Source of the DNA: Shewanella sp. Isolate13
Lineage (GTDB): Bacteria; Pseudomonadota; Gammaproteobacteria; Enterobacterales; Shewanellaceae
Assembly: GCF_022398325.1 (NCBI RefSeq)
Contig: NZ_JAKEVD010000010.1
Span: forward strand, 1-64,000
Length of the DNA: 64,000 nt
Direction of reading: 5' to 3'
Position 1 is the first letter of the stretch. Each line of letters opens with the position of its first letter. The notes below the pieces were generated by a model. That model did no database searches. It was not told where the DNA came from and saw only the letters and a program-made list of their open reading frames with translations. The position numbers and the translations under genes are program-made. Of this stretch, positions 1-9,565 are shown piece by piece.

Positions 1-150
1 ATGTCTATTTAATATCTATTGTTTATACTTTCATTGGTTTAGTGTATGTTTTGTGTGCGGGTAAATAGTTTTATCTATGTGAAATAGATGTGAATTACCT
101 ATCTGTTGATGCTAGGGAATTAAAAAAGATAACGATAAATTGAGGTTCAG
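1..150. other. Leader region before the CadC-like regulator
   Basis: AT-rich non-coding sequence at the left edge. A GAGG ribosome binding site lies just before the ATG at 151. I see no gene or clear promoter; the neighbouring gene to the left is outside the window. Confidence 0.5.
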
Positions 151-2301
151 ATGGTAGAGATAAGAAAAGAGGCGCCGTTTAAATTAGGCCTGTGTGAGGT
201 CAACCCTAGCGACAATAGCCTTAACTTTTCTGATGCAACGTCCAATACCGAACCTGCTAACAAAGTCTCCATTCAACCTAAATTTATTGAAGTATTAAGT
301 TACCTTGCGCGGCAATACCCAAAGGTTGTGACTCGAGAGGAGTTAATCGACACTATTTGGGAGGGTAATCGCTATGTGGGAAGTAAGGCGTTAACGAACG
401 CTATCTGGCACCTGCGTAAGCACCTTAATCAAGGCTCGGATGGAGAGCAAGTTATCGAAACCGTGCGTAAGATGGGTTACCGTTTACTGCTTGAGCCTGA
501 GTTTAATGACGCAGATCTGGTCGATGAGCCAGATCTATTTCAGCAAGCACAGCAAAAAATCAAACAGCTAACTCGACTTAATCGGACGCTCATCTTAGCT
601 GGTGGATTATTTACCTGTGTGAGTACTGCAGCTTTAGGCTATCACCTCTACCAAGACAGTATTCGTTATGTTCCCACCACCAAACAGAACTTGACCACCG
701 CCGCGGGTTCAGAGCTTTACCCTGCGGTGTCTCCCGATGGTCGCTGGTTAGTTTATGGCAGTCGTGGCAGTAACAGGTATGCCAGCCTTTATCTTAAAGA
801 TCTGCAAAACCCCGCAGAAACCCCTAAGCGACTCACCTCGACAAAGACTGCTGAGATCAGAGCCGTATGGAGCCCAGACGGTAGCGCACTGTATTACGGC
901 TCCGAACATAGGAGTGAGAATAAGTGTTACCTGACTAAACTCAATTTAGACAGTAATGAAGCACTTAAATTGGGTGAGTGTTACACCTATAGCTCGGCTA
1001 TCGATATCGCTCCCGATGCAAGTCGTTTAGTTTATATTTGGGATGCTAGCGAAGGTTTCGGCTCAGGGTTGTATGAGCTGTCTCTGGGCAACGAAGGGGA
1101 AGGGCCTAAACGCTTATCTTGTACTGAAAACTGTAGCTATCGTGACCGTGATATAGCCTTCAGTCCCGATGGAAACTGGCTCGCGGTTGCTCGGCGTTTC
1201 GGTAACATCTCTGAAGATATCTTTATATTGCATACTCAAACAGGTCAGGAGCAACGTTTAACCTTTGGTTTAGAGGATATTCGCGGACTTAGCTGGCATC
1301 AAGACAGTGAAAGGCTGATCTTTAGTACCGAAAATTCAGGGGTTAGAAACGGCTATATTGTGGGTATTGACGACAAGCAGATCTTGCCGTTAGAGGTGGA
1401 AGGCATGAGTTACCCTCGTTCAATCCCTAACAGCGATGAGCTGGTGTATTCCAACTATATGCGTGACTATCAGGTGGCATCGTTTGCGCTGGAGCAGTCA
1501 ATCCCCACTGCGACTTTTCCACTGTTACAGGTTGAGTACAGTTATCGAAATCCCGATTACTCTTCGGTTACCCAGCGTATCGTCTATGTGTCCAATGAAA
1601 CGGGGTTCAATGAGATCTGGTCCAGTGATGCCGATGGTAATCAAAGACGCCAACATACAGATCTTAAGCGTCGAGTAGCATACCCGAGCTGGTCCCATGA
1701 TGGTACTAAGGTCGCTTTCTTAGCGCCGGATGATAAAAATGAGGGTAATAAGATCCATGTGCTGGATATGAGAACCTCTAATATCAGCATTCTTGCTACC
1801 CCCTATCTCGATCACAACCGCCCAAGTTGGGGCTGGAATGATGAGATGGTGCTGGCCAGCAGTAAAGACGGTATCACAGAGTTCTATCTCGATAATCGCT
1901 TACCTAAGGTCATTAGCCCTATCGATATGCGCTTGGGTAAGATGATAGCCGAAGATAAGTTAGTCTTTACTCAGCTCGGCAAGCGAGGGTTGTGGATGTT
2001 GTCGCTATCGAATCCAGCCCAGCCCAGTGAGCTGATTAGTGCTAACCATTTTGGTGAAGGCTACAACTGGGTTGCGGCCGATAAAGGGATCTACTTTAGA
2101 ACGAGTCGTAGTGGATTTCAGTTGATTAACTTTTGGCGTTTTAACACCGGGCTTATCACGCCTATCTTAAAGTTACCATCGGGAAGTATTCCTCGCTCAG
2201 GAGCCATGAGCTATGTAGCGAGTCGCAATAGTCTGCTGATGACTCTTTCGCAGAACTACAAACGTGATGTGATTAAGCTGCAGCATAAGCTATTGTATTA
2301 G
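151..2301 (+). CDS. CadC-like membrane-anchored transcriptional regulator with beta-propeller sensor
   Basis: This 716-residue protein has an OmpR/CadC-type winged-helix DNA-binding domain at about residues 10-112 (including VVTREELIDTIW and VRKMGYRLL), then a linker and one membrane segment at about 146-167. The rest, residues 190-700, carries repeated TolB/WD40-like beta-propeller blades with SPDG motifs (SPDGRWLVY, SPDGSALYY, SPDGNWLAV) and would lie in the periplasm. The architecture is that of ToxR/CadC one-component regulators, which bind DNA from the membrane in response to an outside signal. No obvious target gene adjoins it; its downstream neighbour anmK is convergent. Targets and ligand are unknown. 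Confidence 0.85.
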   Translation: MVEIRKEAPFKLGLCEVNPSDNSLNFSDATSNTEPANKVSIQPKFIEVLSYLARQYPKVVTREELIDTIWEGNRYVGSKALTNAIWHLRKHLNQGSDGEQVIETVRKMGYRLLLEPEFNDADLVDEPDLFQQAQQKIKQLTRLNRTLILAGGLFTCVSTAALGYHLYQDSIRYVPTTKQNLTTAAGSELYPAVSPDGRWLVYGSRGSNRYASLYLKDLQNPAETPKRLTSTKTAEIRAVWSPDGSALYYGSEHRSENKCYLTKLNLDSNEALKLGECYTYSSAIDIAPDASRLVYIWDASEGFGSGLYELSLGNEGEGPKRLSCTENCSYRDRDIAFSPDGNWLAVARRFGNISEDIFILHTQTGQEQRLTFGLEDIRGLSWHQDSERLIFSTENSGVRNGYIVGIDDKQILPLEVEGMSYPRSIPNSDELVYSNYMRDYQVASFALEQSIPTATFPLLQVEYSYRNPDYSSVTQRIVYVSNETGFNEIWSSDADGNQRRQHTDLKRRVAYPSWSHDGTKVAFLAPDDKNEGNKIHVLDMRTSNISILATPYLDHNRPSWGWNDEMVLASSKDGITEFYLDNRLPKVISPIDMRLGKMIAEDKLVFTQLGKRGLWMLSLSNPAQPSELISANHFGEGYNWVAADKGIYFRTSRSGFQLINFWRFNTGLITPILKLPSGSIPRSGAMSYVASRNSLLMTLSQNYKRDVIKLQHKLLY

Positions 2302-2311
2302 CTTATGCTGC
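2280..2311. terminator. Perfect stem-loop at convergent gene ends
   Basis: GCAGCATAAGCTA at 2280-2292 and its exact complement at 2299-2311 form a 13-bp stem with a 6-nt loop. The stem overlaps the last codons and stop of the CadC-like gene and sits 22 bp from the end of anmK. There is no T-tract, so intrinsic termination is uncertain. Confidence 0.6.
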
Positions 2312-2333
2312 TTAGAAGCCCTTACTCGTAGGG

Positions 2334-3443
2334 TTAAGCCGCTGGGAAGAAGGCGCCAAGCACAGCTTCTCTAGAAGCACCTGTGACAGCGGGCAAGTTA
2401 CCCGGCAGGCCTTGATGGTATCGCATCGCTAACCAAGCAAAGGCGATACCCTCGACCCATTGGGGATCTATGCCAAGCTCTGAAGTGGTGACTACCTTAT
2501 AGTTTGGCAGGAGTTTACGTAATCGGTGCATCAATTCGCAGTTATAGGCGCCGCCACCACAGACATAAAGCTCGCCATTTTCAGATAAGTTAAGCGCATC
2601 GTTGGCGATGCTGTAGCAGGTTAAGTCCAGTAAAGTCGATTGAATATCAGCTTCACTTAAATGGCTGAATTCAGATAGCTGCTGCTCAGCCCAAGCTTGG
2701 TTAAATAGCTCGCGGCCGGTGCTCTTCGGGGCGGCAAGAGCAAAGTAGGGGTGAGACAGTAGGTGTTGCAACATCTTTTGATCTGTGGTGCCCGACTTAG
2801 CCCAGGCACCATCTTTATCAAACGGCTGCCCAAGTTGATGCTGGATCCATGCATCGCTCAATCCATTACCCGGTCCGGTATCAAAGCCGGTGACATCTTG
2901 GGTGTTTCCCGGCAGGTAAGTGACATTGGCGATACCACCAATATTGAGAATGATGCGCTTGTGGTTTGGGCTGGCAAATACATGCTGATGGAAGGCGGGT
3001 ACCAGTGGTGCCCCTTGCCCACCTAGAGCGACATCTTTGCGTCTAAAATCGGCAACGACATCGATACCCGTTTCGATGGCGATGGTATTGGGATCGCCAA
3101 TTTGCAGGGTAAAGCCCATCTCAAGGTTGGGCATATGGCGCACGGTTTGACCGTGGCTGCCGATGGCGATGACTTGTGATTTATCGATCCGAGCTTTTTC
3201 CAGCAGGGCATTGACTGCTTTAGCGAAAAGCTTACCCATGGCGCGGTCTAAGTGACCGAGACGGTTTATCTCATCGTTTCCTGGCAGACAAAGCTTTTGT
3301 AGACTGCTCAAAAGCGCCTTTGGCAGCGCCTCGGTATGAGAGGCTATAAGGCTTGGCTTATCGCCTTCAAAATTAACCAATACCGCATCGATACCGTCCA
3401 TGCTAGTGCCGGACATCAAGCCTACGTAATAACTGTTATTCAT
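2334..3443 (-). CDS. anmK: Anhydro-N-acetylmuramic acid kinase
   Basis: AnmK cleaves and phosphorylates 1,6-anhydro-MurNAc to MurNAc-6-phosphate during recycling of peptidoglycan fragments in the cytoplasm. The hallmark [15 protein letters not shown] lies at the N-terminus, followed by the sugar-kinase blocks [27 protein letters not shown] and CGGGAYN. I chose the ATG at 3443 (369 residues) because the family begins about eight residues before the MSGTS motif. An ATG at 3494 in the same frame would add 17 residues and overlaps the stop of the upstream peptidase gene as TAATG, so translational coupling from there is the alternative. The pairing with a murein endopeptidase gene fits wall turnover. 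Confidence 0.93.
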   Translation of the reverse strand: MNNSYYVGLMSGTSMDGIDAVLVNFEGDKPSLIASHTEALPKALLSSLQKLCLPGNDEINRLGHLDRAMGKLFAKAVNALLEKARIDKSQVIAIGSHGQTVRHMPNLEMGFTLQIGDPNTIAIETGIDVVADFRRKDVALGGQGAPLVPAFHQHVFASPNHKRIILNIGGIANVTYLPGNTQDVTGFDTGPGNGLSDAWIQHQLGQPFDKDGAWAKSGTTDQKMLQHLLSHPYFALAAPKSTGRELFNQAWAEQQLSEFSHLSEADIQSTLLDLTCYSIANDALNLSENGELYVCGGGAYNCELMHRLRKLLPNYKVVTTSELGIDPQWVEGIAFAWLAMRYHQGLPGNLPAVTGASREAVLGAFFPAA

Positions 3444-3493
3444 GGCATTAAACCTATCAATCGCACCGAGTAAAGTCAGAAGCTTTTGCAGCA

Positions 3494-4915
3494 TTACTGC
3501 GCTGCAAGTTGCACCTGTTTGTTATGTTCAAGCTCTGCCATCATGGTTTTACTAAGCGTAGCAAACTGGGCCTTTTCTTTTTTCGCGATAGGCTCAGACT
3601 TTGGCAGCTTGATGGTGCGAGGGTTGCGGTGTACGCCGTTAACGATGAACTCATAGTGTAGGTGTGGTCCCGTTACTCGGCCTGTTGAACCTAAGGTACC
3701 GATGATCTGCCCTTGCTTAACCGATTGTCCGGTCTTTACCTTACGCTTAGTCAGATGAAGATACTTGGTGGTATAGGTGTCGTTGTGTTTAATAAACACA
3801 TAGTTACCATTGTATTTATTGTAACTCGACTTGATGACTCGGCCATTACCTGCAGCCTTGATCGGCGTGCCTACCGCCGCAACATAGTCTACGCCGCGAT
3901 GGGCCTTAACTTGGCCGGTAACAGGGTGAAGTCTGCGTGGGTTAAAGCTTGAGCTAACATATTTAAAGTCGACTGGAGAGCGCAGGAAGGCTTTACGCAT
4001 GCTGCGTCCCTCTTCAGAATAGTAGTTACCATCCTTGTATCTTACCGCCGTGTAGCGGTCACCTTGGTTGGTAAACTCAGCGGCGAGAATGTTACCATTC
4101 TTTAGGAACTCACCATCGGCATACTCCTCTTCAAATATCATCGCAAATTGATCGCCTTTACGTAGATCTAAGGCAAAGTCGATATCCCAGCCAAAAATAG
4201 TGGCAAGTTGCATAATTTGGTTTGGTGTCAGTCCTGCATTGACACCGGCGTTCCAGAAGTTGTTTTGAATCGTGGCGCTAGCAAACTTGGTACGCGCCTC
4301 TACTTTCTTAGTGACGATCTGCTCGTGATAACCGCTGTCTGTATGAGTAACGATTAAGGTGGTGATCTTGTCGAGGTGATAGGTAAGCTTAGCCAGGTTG
4401 CCATCTTCAGTCTTAGCGATGACTAAATCATCGCCAGGCATGATTTTCAGTAGGTTCTTCTTGGCCTTAGGCAGCTGAGTCACATCGTAAACATCTTTAG
4501 CCGTTAACCCTGCGCGCTCAAATAACGCGGCTAAGGTGTCACCACTTTTTACTTGGAAGTGTTTCTCTTTTAATTTTGGCGCTGCCGCTTCTTGTATTTC
4601 AGGCTTGTCAGTCGCCTGAGTCAGGGCTTGTTGTTTGCTTGGCTCGCGGCTTTGGCTCAGGGGCTCACGGTGAGTTCGTTGCGATGGGCTTGACTCGCTT
4701 AATGATGCTGCAGGTGGAGTAGGGCTTCTAAATGCGAGTGGAACCTCATAACGGGTATTAACGTCATATTCACCGCTGGCTGATGGCGTTTGTTTGGATG
4801 CCTGCGCATCATCTGACGGCATTAAGATAATAATTAACGTGACAAAAACTAAACCGCACAAGAGCATTTGATGTAATTTTGGCAGTAATTTAAATAAAGT
4901 TATAACCTTTCCCAT
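3494..4915 (-). CDS. M23-family murein DD-endopeptidase, MepM-like
   Basis: A secreted or membrane-anchored zinc metallopeptidase that probably cuts peptidoglycan cross-links. An N-terminal hydrophobic segment ([16 protein letters not shown]) is followed by a Pro/Ser-rich linker, a LysM/OapA-like region ([18 protein letters not shown]) and a C-terminal lysostaphin-type domain. The zinc motifs are visible: HRGVDY (HxxxD) and HLHYEF (HxH). The order matches E. coli MepM (YebA). The ATG at 4915 (473 residues) is preferred over an in-frame TTG at 4930. It is divergent from tyrS and directly upstream of anmK, a common arrangement in this group. Confidence 0.9.
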   Translation of the reverse strand: MGKVITLFKLLPKLHQMLLCGLVFVTLIIILMPSDDAQASKQTPSASGEYDVNTRYEVPLAFRSPTPPAASLSESSPSQRTHREPLSQSREPSKQQALTQATDKPEIQEAAAPKLKEKHFQVKSGDTLAALFERAGLTAKDVYDVTQLPKAKKNLLKIMPGDDLVIAKTEDGNLAKLTYHLDKITTLIVTHTDSGYHEQIVTKKVEARTKFASATIQNNFWNAGVNAGLTPNQIMQLATIFGWDIDFALDLRKGDQFAMIFEEEYADGEFLKNGNILAAEFTNQGDRYTAVRYKDGNYYSEEGRSMRKAFLRSPVDFKYVSSSFNPRRLHPVTGQVKAHRGVDYVAAVGTPIKAAGNGRVIKSSYNKYNGNYVFIKHNDTYTTKYLHLTKRKVKTGQSVKQGQIIGTLGSTGRVTGPHLHYEFIVNGVHRNPRTIKLPKSEPIAKKEKAQFATLSKTMMAELEHNKQVQLAAQ

Positions 4916-5042
4916 TGACCTTGATACCAAATTAGCCCTTTCTTAGTGATCCCTTTAGTGTACACACTTTCATTTGTGCTTGCTAACAAGTAACATGAGT
5001 GCCCATATTTTTTTGATTAGGCTCCCAGGAGTAACCGCCGAT

Positions 5043-6239
5043 ATGGCTGATTTAGAGCAAGCATTAGCAGAAATAAGACGTGGCACCGACGAGATATTAC
5101 TCGAAGCGGATCTGCTGGAGAAGTTGAAAGAAGGTCGCCCATTAAAAATTAAATTAGGCGCTGACCCAACCGCGCCTGATATTCATCTTGGCCACACGGT
5201 TATTTTAAACAAGATGCGTACCTTCCAAGAGTTAGGTCATGAAGTGATCTTCTTGATTGGTGACTTCACTGGTATGGTCGGTGACCCAAGTGGTAAGAAC
5301 AGCACTCGCCCGCCATTGACCCGTGAGCAGGTACTTGCCAATGCTGAAACTTATAAGCAGCAAGTTTATAAGATCTTAGATCCAGCTAAGACACGTATCG
5401 AGTTTAATTCTACCTGGTTGGAGCCATTAGGCGCAGCGGGCATGATCCGTCTTGCTTCACAGCAAACAGTGGCGCGTATGATGGAGCGAGACGACTTTAA
5501 GAAGCGTTACGCTTCGGGTCAGTCAATTGCTATTCATGAATTCATGTATCCATTGCTACAAGGTTACGACTCGGTTGCACTGGAGTCTGACGTTGAGCTA
5601 GGTGGTACCGATCAGAAGTTCAACCTGCTTATGGGTCGTGAACTGCAAAAATCTGCAGGTCAGAAGCCACAGACAGTAATCATGATGCCACTGCTTGAAG
5701 GCCTAGACGGTGTTAAGAAGATGTCTAAGTCTGCTCATAACTACATTGGTGTGAGTGAGCCTGCTGGTGAGATGTTCGGTAAGATCATGTCAATTTCAGA
5801 TGATTTGATGTGGCGTTACTTCGAACTACTCTCTTTCCGTCCTCTGACAGAGATTGAGCAGTTTAAGGCCGATGTAGAAGCGGGGGCGAATCCACGTGAT
5901 GTGAAGATTGCGCTTGCGAAAGAGATCATCGCACGTTTCCACGATGAAGCGGCGGCAGAGGCAGCACACCAAGAGTTTATCAATCGTTTCCAAAAAGGCG
6001 CGATCCCTAGCGATATTGAAGAGATAGAGATTGCTGCAGGTGAAGGTATTGCGATTGCTAACCTACTAAAAGAAGCGGGTCTGGTAAACTCTACCTCTGA
6101 TGCGATGCGTATGATTAAGCAGGGCGCGGCTAAGATTGATGGCGATAAGATTGAAGATACTCGCCTACAGTTGACTGCTGGTACCTCTGCGGTATTCCAA
6201 GTGGGCAAGCGCAAGTTTGCTAAGATCACGCTAGTCTAA
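5043..6239 (+). CDS. tyrS: Tyrosyl-tRNA synthetase
   Basis: It charges tRNA-Tyr. The class I signatures are HLGH at residues 48-51 and KMSKS in [13 protein letters not shown]-terminal S4 RNA-binding domain follows ([27 protein letters not shown]). At 398 residues from the ATG at 5043 it fits the shorter TyrZ-like subfamily of tyrosyl-tRNA synthetases. That start has AGGAG about 11 bases upstream; an upstream in-frame ATG at 4974 would add 23 non-conserved residues and is unlikely. It is divergent from the M23 peptidase gene. Confidence 0.96.
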   Translation: MADLEQALAEIRRGTDEILLEADLLEKLKEGRPLKIKLGADPTAPDIHLGHTVILNKMRTFQELGHEVIFLIGDFTGMVGDPSGKNSTRPPLTREQVLANAETYKQQVYKILDPAKTRIEFNSTWLEPLGAAGMIRLASQQTVARMMERDDFKKRYASGQSIAIHEFMYPLLQGYDSVALESDVELGGTDQKFNLLMGRELQKSAGQKPQTVIMMPLLEGLDGVKKMSKSAHNYIGVSEPAGEMFGKIMSISDDLMWRYFELLSFRPLTEIEQFKADVEAGANPRDVKIALAKEIIARFHDEAAAEAAHQEFINRFQKGAIPSDIEEIEIAAGEGIAIANLLKEAGLVNSTSDAMRMIKQGAAKIDGDKIEDTRLQLTAGTSAVFQVGKRKFAKITLV

Positions 6240-6279
6240 GCCGATTAAATCTTGGCTTAACTCGTCGAATTTAAGCGCT

Positions 6280-6309
6280 AATCACTAGAGCGAAAATTGG
6301 CTAGTGATT
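6280..6309. terminator. Stem-loop between tyrS and a convergent gene
   Basis: AATCACTAG (6280-6288) pairs with CTAGTGATT (6301-6309) around a 12-nt loop. The right arm covers the stop codon of the minus-strand gene that ends at 6301. No T-tract follows on either strand, so this may be a transcript end or decay barrier rather than a standard terminator. Confidence 0.5.
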
Positions 6310-6711
6310 ATTCGAACAACGGTCTGTACCAAAGTGCAGGCCGTTTTTACATTGCCAAGTTAATCGTGCCGCATCTAACTTCCAGCGATTTTTCTGCTTC
6401 TCCATTGAAAGAATCAATAGCATCTTAGGGTGTTCAGCACTCGCGCCACTGACATTATAGGTCACCACTTTTCCTTGGTACTGTTTAACTTTAGCCAGTT
6501 GAAAATTGCTGCCTGCATAGTGGGCTGAGATAGATTCTGGCTGTTTGCTCCAACTGCGCTTTTGTTGCTGGGCGAGTTCGAGTTTTTGATTGAACTTAAG
6601 GATGGGTTGATCGGCAAAAGAGACCACGATCGGTTGCTCAATGGCCGTAGCGGCACCACAAATGAGCATTGATAAGATAATCAGTGAGCGAATCGCGTTT
6701 GTAAAACCCAT
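6301..6711 (-). CDS. Small secreted protein of unknown function
   Basis: I do not recognise a family. The 136-residue product starts with a typical signal peptide (hydrophobic run SLIILSMLICGAATA), leaving about 110 residues of polar, beta-rich sequence. Two cysteines near the C-terminus (WQCKNG and TDRCSNN) could form a disulfide in the periplasm. It is convergent with tyrS and separated by about 170 bp from the next minus-strand operon, so it is probably monocistronic. The signal peptide supports a real gene; function is unknown. Confidence 0.7.
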   Translation of the reverse strand: MGFTNAIRSLIILSMLICGAATAIEQPIVVSFADQPILKFNQKLELAQQQKRSWSKQPESISAHYAGSNFQLAKVKQYQGKVVTYNVSGASAEHPKMLLILSMEKQKNRWKLDAARLTWQCKNGLHFGTDRCSNNH

Positions 6712-6883
6712 AACAACCTACCACAGATAAGGTACTTAATAGTTTGACACGCAAGCGGCAAAAAGTTTCCTGTAGTCGCAGGATTTTGTGATCTGAGTCG
6801 GTGGGAAAAGTGAATGCTTATTAGGACTACTGGTTGCAGGGAAACGTAGTAGTCCACCAAATTGAATGGTTATAGAGTAGGAT

Positions 6884-7363
6884 TTACTGCACGGCGAGTT
6901 GGTCGGCCATGGTTTGGTAATCCATCAGATCTTGATGCTCTTTAACCCTCTGATGGGTCATGTCTAAGCGTAGTGTCGTCACACCAGGAATCGCGATGTC
7001 AATGATGCGCCCTGGTTTACCAAATAACTCGCCAGGTCCTTTATAACGGTAGTTACCGATAAGCACGACTAAGGAGCCAGAGTTAAACATATGCTCGATA
7101 TTAAAGTTGTACTCGAGTACGCCGCGATGAGCACGCTTTAAAAATTGTAAAATATGCCGTCTGCCAGTGTATTTTCGTCCTGCTGTTCTGTCGTTAAACA
7201 CGCTGTCACGATTATAAAAAGCACTTAGGCTAGTGTAGTCTTGATGAGTTAGCGCTTGAATATATTTAATCGCCAGCTGCTGCTCTTTGGGCATATCACC
7301 GATATTGGCGAACGCCGGAAAGCTAAAGAATACAAATACAAAACTAAATAAAGCTAATCTCAT
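6884..7363 (-). CDS. Secreted NTF2/SnoaL-like protein
   Basis: The 159-residue product has a signal peptide ([19 protein letters not shown]) and then a cone-shaped-fold pattern typical of the NTF2/SnoaL superfamily: an opening helix (EQQLAIKYIQALTHQDYTSL), FYNRDSVFNDR, and later strands (LVVLIGNYRYKG, VTTLRLDMTHQRVKEHQD). Members bind small ligands or act as scaffolds; no catalytic residue can be assigned. Its ATG overlaps the stop of the upstream TRIC-type gene by one base (TAATG), so the two are translationally coupled. Confidence 0.75.
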   Translation of the reverse strand: MRLALFSFVFVFFSFPAFANIGDMPKEQQLAIKYIQALTHQDYTSLSAFYNRDSVFNDRTAGRKYTGRRHILQFLKRAHRGVLEYNFNIEHMFNSGSLVVLIGNYRYKGPGELFGKPGRIIDIAIPGVTTLRLDMTHQRVKEHQDLMDYQTMADQLAVQ

Positions 7364-7986
7364 TATTGTGGTGTCTTTAAATCAAAAGCAGGTAATGACA
7401 GGTGCCAACGAATAGCGGCTAATCTAATCACGAGTGCGGTACCCATTGCAAATAATAAGGCAAACATCTCGGCCGCTCCCCAATGTAGGCTTATGGTGTA
7501 ACTGATCCCACCCACTATCGATGCCGTCGCGTAGATCTCAGTGCGCAGCACCATAGGTACCTGCTGACAGAGTAAGTCTCGAATAATACCACCGCCCACA
7601 CCAGTGATTAAGCCCATTACAACGGCGGTCATGCCACTGAGTTCTAAATTTAACGCTTTTTCTACCCCAATAACAGTAAAGAGTGCTAAACCTAAGGCAT
7701 CGGCAACAGGCAAGATGTAGCGTGGTACTCGCTTAGGTTTACGGACAAAAATAAAGGTCAGTATAACGGTAACTAAAATTACCGTGATGTAATTGGGGTC
7801 TTGAATCCAAAATACCGGCGTCGTGCCGAGTAATGCATCTCGAATACTGCCGCCACCAATGGCGGTTACCGAAGCCAGCACCAATACCCCAAACGGATCC
7901 ATCCTATGTCTGCCCGCCGCTAACGCGCCTGAAAGTGCAAAGACTGCAGTGCCGCACAGATCGAAGAAATAGATCCAATCGATCAT
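7363..7986 (-). CDS. TRIC-type cation channel family membrane protein (YadS/YicG-like)
   Basis: This 207-residue integral membrane protein has about seven hydrophobic segments in two homologous halves. Each half carries the UPF0126/TRIC signature: [11 protein letters not shown] in the first and [10 protein letters not shown] in the second. Prokaryotic members form trimeric monovalent-cation channels; some are tied to glycine or small-molecule transport, so the substrate here is open. Its start overlaps the DUF2721 gene by 4 bp (ATGA) and its stop overlaps the secreted NTF2-like gene, giving a tight three-gene operon. Confidence 0.9.
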   Translation of the reverse strand: MIDWIYFFDLCGTAVFALSGALAAGRHRMDPFGVLVLASVTAIGGGSIRDALLGTTPVFWIQDPNYITVILVTVILTFIFVRKPKRVPRYILPVADALGLALFTVIGVEKALNLELSGMTAVVMGLITGVGGGIIRDLLCQQVPMVLRTEIYATASIVGGISYTISLHWGAAEMFALLFAMGTALVIRLAAIRWHLSLPAFDLKTPQ

Positions 7987-8396
7987 CTATCCATCTCTTT
8001 AAGGTGAATGTTGAGGGCATCCACCGAAATACGAATTTCGATAACAGAAAGCAGTAGTGAATAAAGCAGTAAGAATAGGCTGCAGCCAAAGATAAAAGCG
8101 CCCACCTTATTAAAGCCGATGTAGATAAAAATCATGCATAACACGCACAAAGCAAAGCTTAAAGCGCCTGACTCCTGCATACGTCTAATGATGGTTATTC
8201 TTCGGCGGAGGTTTTTCAATTGACTATTGTTGATTGGCTTTCCAGCATTACTCAAATTACGAATAAGTGCCGCTAAGGCAAAGAAGCGATTGGTATAAGC
8301 CAACAACAGCAAAGAGATTGCAGGAAAGAGTAGTGCAGGCGTTGTTAGTGAGACATGAATATTTTCGAACAATGGAATCAGCCCTAAACGAGTCAA
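7983..8396 (-). CDS. DUF2721 membrane protein
   Basis: A 137-residue protein with three hydrophobic segments (near residues 14-34, 79-97 and 100-120) and a basic helix between them ([29 protein letters not shown]), which matches the DUF2721 pattern as I know it. Function is unknown. The start given is a TTG at 8396 with no clear ribosome binding site; no better ATG exists upstream of the conserved part. It is the first gene of the DUF2721-TRIC-NTF2 operon. Confidence 0.75.
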   Translation of the reverse strand: MTRLGLIPLFENIHVSLTTPALLFPAISLLLLAYTNRFFALAALIRNLSNAGKPINNSQLKNLRRRITIIRRMQESGALSFALCVLCMIFIYIGFNKVGAFIFGCSLFLLLYSLLLSVIEIRISVDALNIHLKEMDR

Positions 8397-8524
8397 TATA
8401 CGAATTTAGGAATCATACCAATGCCAATAATTTATACAAGATGATTACAATCTACTGGGTAAATAAGTAGCGCATAAAGGAGGTTATCAAACAAAACTCA
8501 AGGTATTAGCAGCACTTGGCTGCG

Positions 8525-9505
8525 CTAACCTTGCATTACTCGCAGCAGCCCCCAAATACTCGGCAAGATAACGATAGCAAGCGCCCATAAGCTGAAGGCT
8601 ACAGAGTTAAGTTTAACCGCTCTCAATAAATCGTTCTCATCGGGGAGTTGGCCATAAGAGACCTTAGGCATATCGACTCTTTCCTCTTTGAACTTCACCG
8701 GGCCACCAAGCTCGATCGCTAACGCACAGGCGACAACCTCGCAGGTTTGATACTCATTCAGTGGTGTTGCGTTAACCTTAGGCACAAACAGTCTTATAAG
8801 GCTCTTTGGCCCCCCTTGAATGGCGAGACTAAAACTCCAGAGTTTTGCTGGAATATAGTGCATTAAGGTAGAGAGTAAATACACTGGCATACCAAAATAG
8901 CGGTAATGCGGATTATATACTGGCCAGCAAGATTCAAGTTGTTTGCTCATCCTAGCGATGATTAGTAAGGGGACGCCGCCAATAATAAAAAAAACAATGG
9001 CAGACACGGTGCCGTAAATTGAGGTAGTCGATAGTCTTTCAATGGCGGCCTTACACAAGCCCACGTTTGAAAGCGATACCGTACTGCGAGTTAACCAAGA
9101 CGCCAACAAACTGCGAGCCCTGAGTTTATTATCCCGTTTGATGGCGATGACGACTTCATTGGCGATAGACCTGAAATGATCGTCTTGCAAGCAAAGGTAG
9201 ATAACGATGGTTTCGAAGAACCAAGGGAATTCGGCCAGTTCAATCAAGAGGCTTATCACCGCCCCAAAGGGGATGATTAGCAGTAACATGGCAAGGGTAC
9301 CAGCGATTAGCTGCTGTGAGGGCGCACGGTTAGCACGATTCACTTTTGCACTTAGGTTTTTAGCCACTTGAGATAACCACTCAAGCGGCTGTAGGCTACG
9401 CGGCAGTGGGGCGATCCGTGCCAATAGAATGGACACCAATAACACTAAGGCTCCAGTGTAAAGCTGACTATCTTGGGAAAAGATTTTAGTAAACTCTGGA
9501 ACCAT
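8525..9505 (-). CDS. Divergent CbiB/CobD-family membrane protein
   Basis: The 326-residue protein has five or so membrane segments and the overall CbiB/CobD layout, including a late ELGGP motif. True CbiB condenses adenosylcobyric acid with aminopropanol phosphate. Here the conserved family motifs look lost: where CbiB has GRDT I read LTRST, where it has a TVDG-like block I read TSIYG, and where it has LDSM I read LESCW. The acidic residues expected at these places are missing. It may therefore not be an active cobinamide-phosphate synthase. It lies 60 bp downstream of mtnN and may share its transcript. Confidence 0.7.
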   Translation of the reverse strand: MVPEFTKIFSQDSQLYTGALVLLVSILLARIAPLPRSLQPLEWLSQVAKNLSAKVNRANRAPSQQLIAGTLAMLLLIIPFGAVISLLIELAEFPWFFETIVIYLCLQDDHFRSIANEVVIAIKRDNKLRARSLLASWLTRSTVSLSNVGLCKAAIERLSTTSIYGTVSAIVFFIIGGVPLLIIARMSKQLESCWPVYNPHYRYFGMPVYLLSTLMHYIPAKLWSFSLAIQGGPKSLIRLFVPKVNATPLNEYQTCEVVACALAIELGGPVKFKEERVDMPKVSYGQLPDENDLLRAVKLNSVAFSLWALAIVILPSIWGLLRVMQG

Positions 9506-9565
9506 ATTGCCGCGCTATCCTTGTGTTGCTTTAATTAAAAGCAGCTTAACTTAACACTCTTTCGC

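Noticed and set aside
4974..5042. N-terminal extension of tyrS from an upstream ATG
   Set aside because: The added residues are not like any synthetase N-terminus, and the later ATG has a good AGGAG site.
6787..6802. CRP site upstream of the 136-residue secreted gene
   Set aside because: TGTGATCTGAGTCGGT has one good half and a poor second half.
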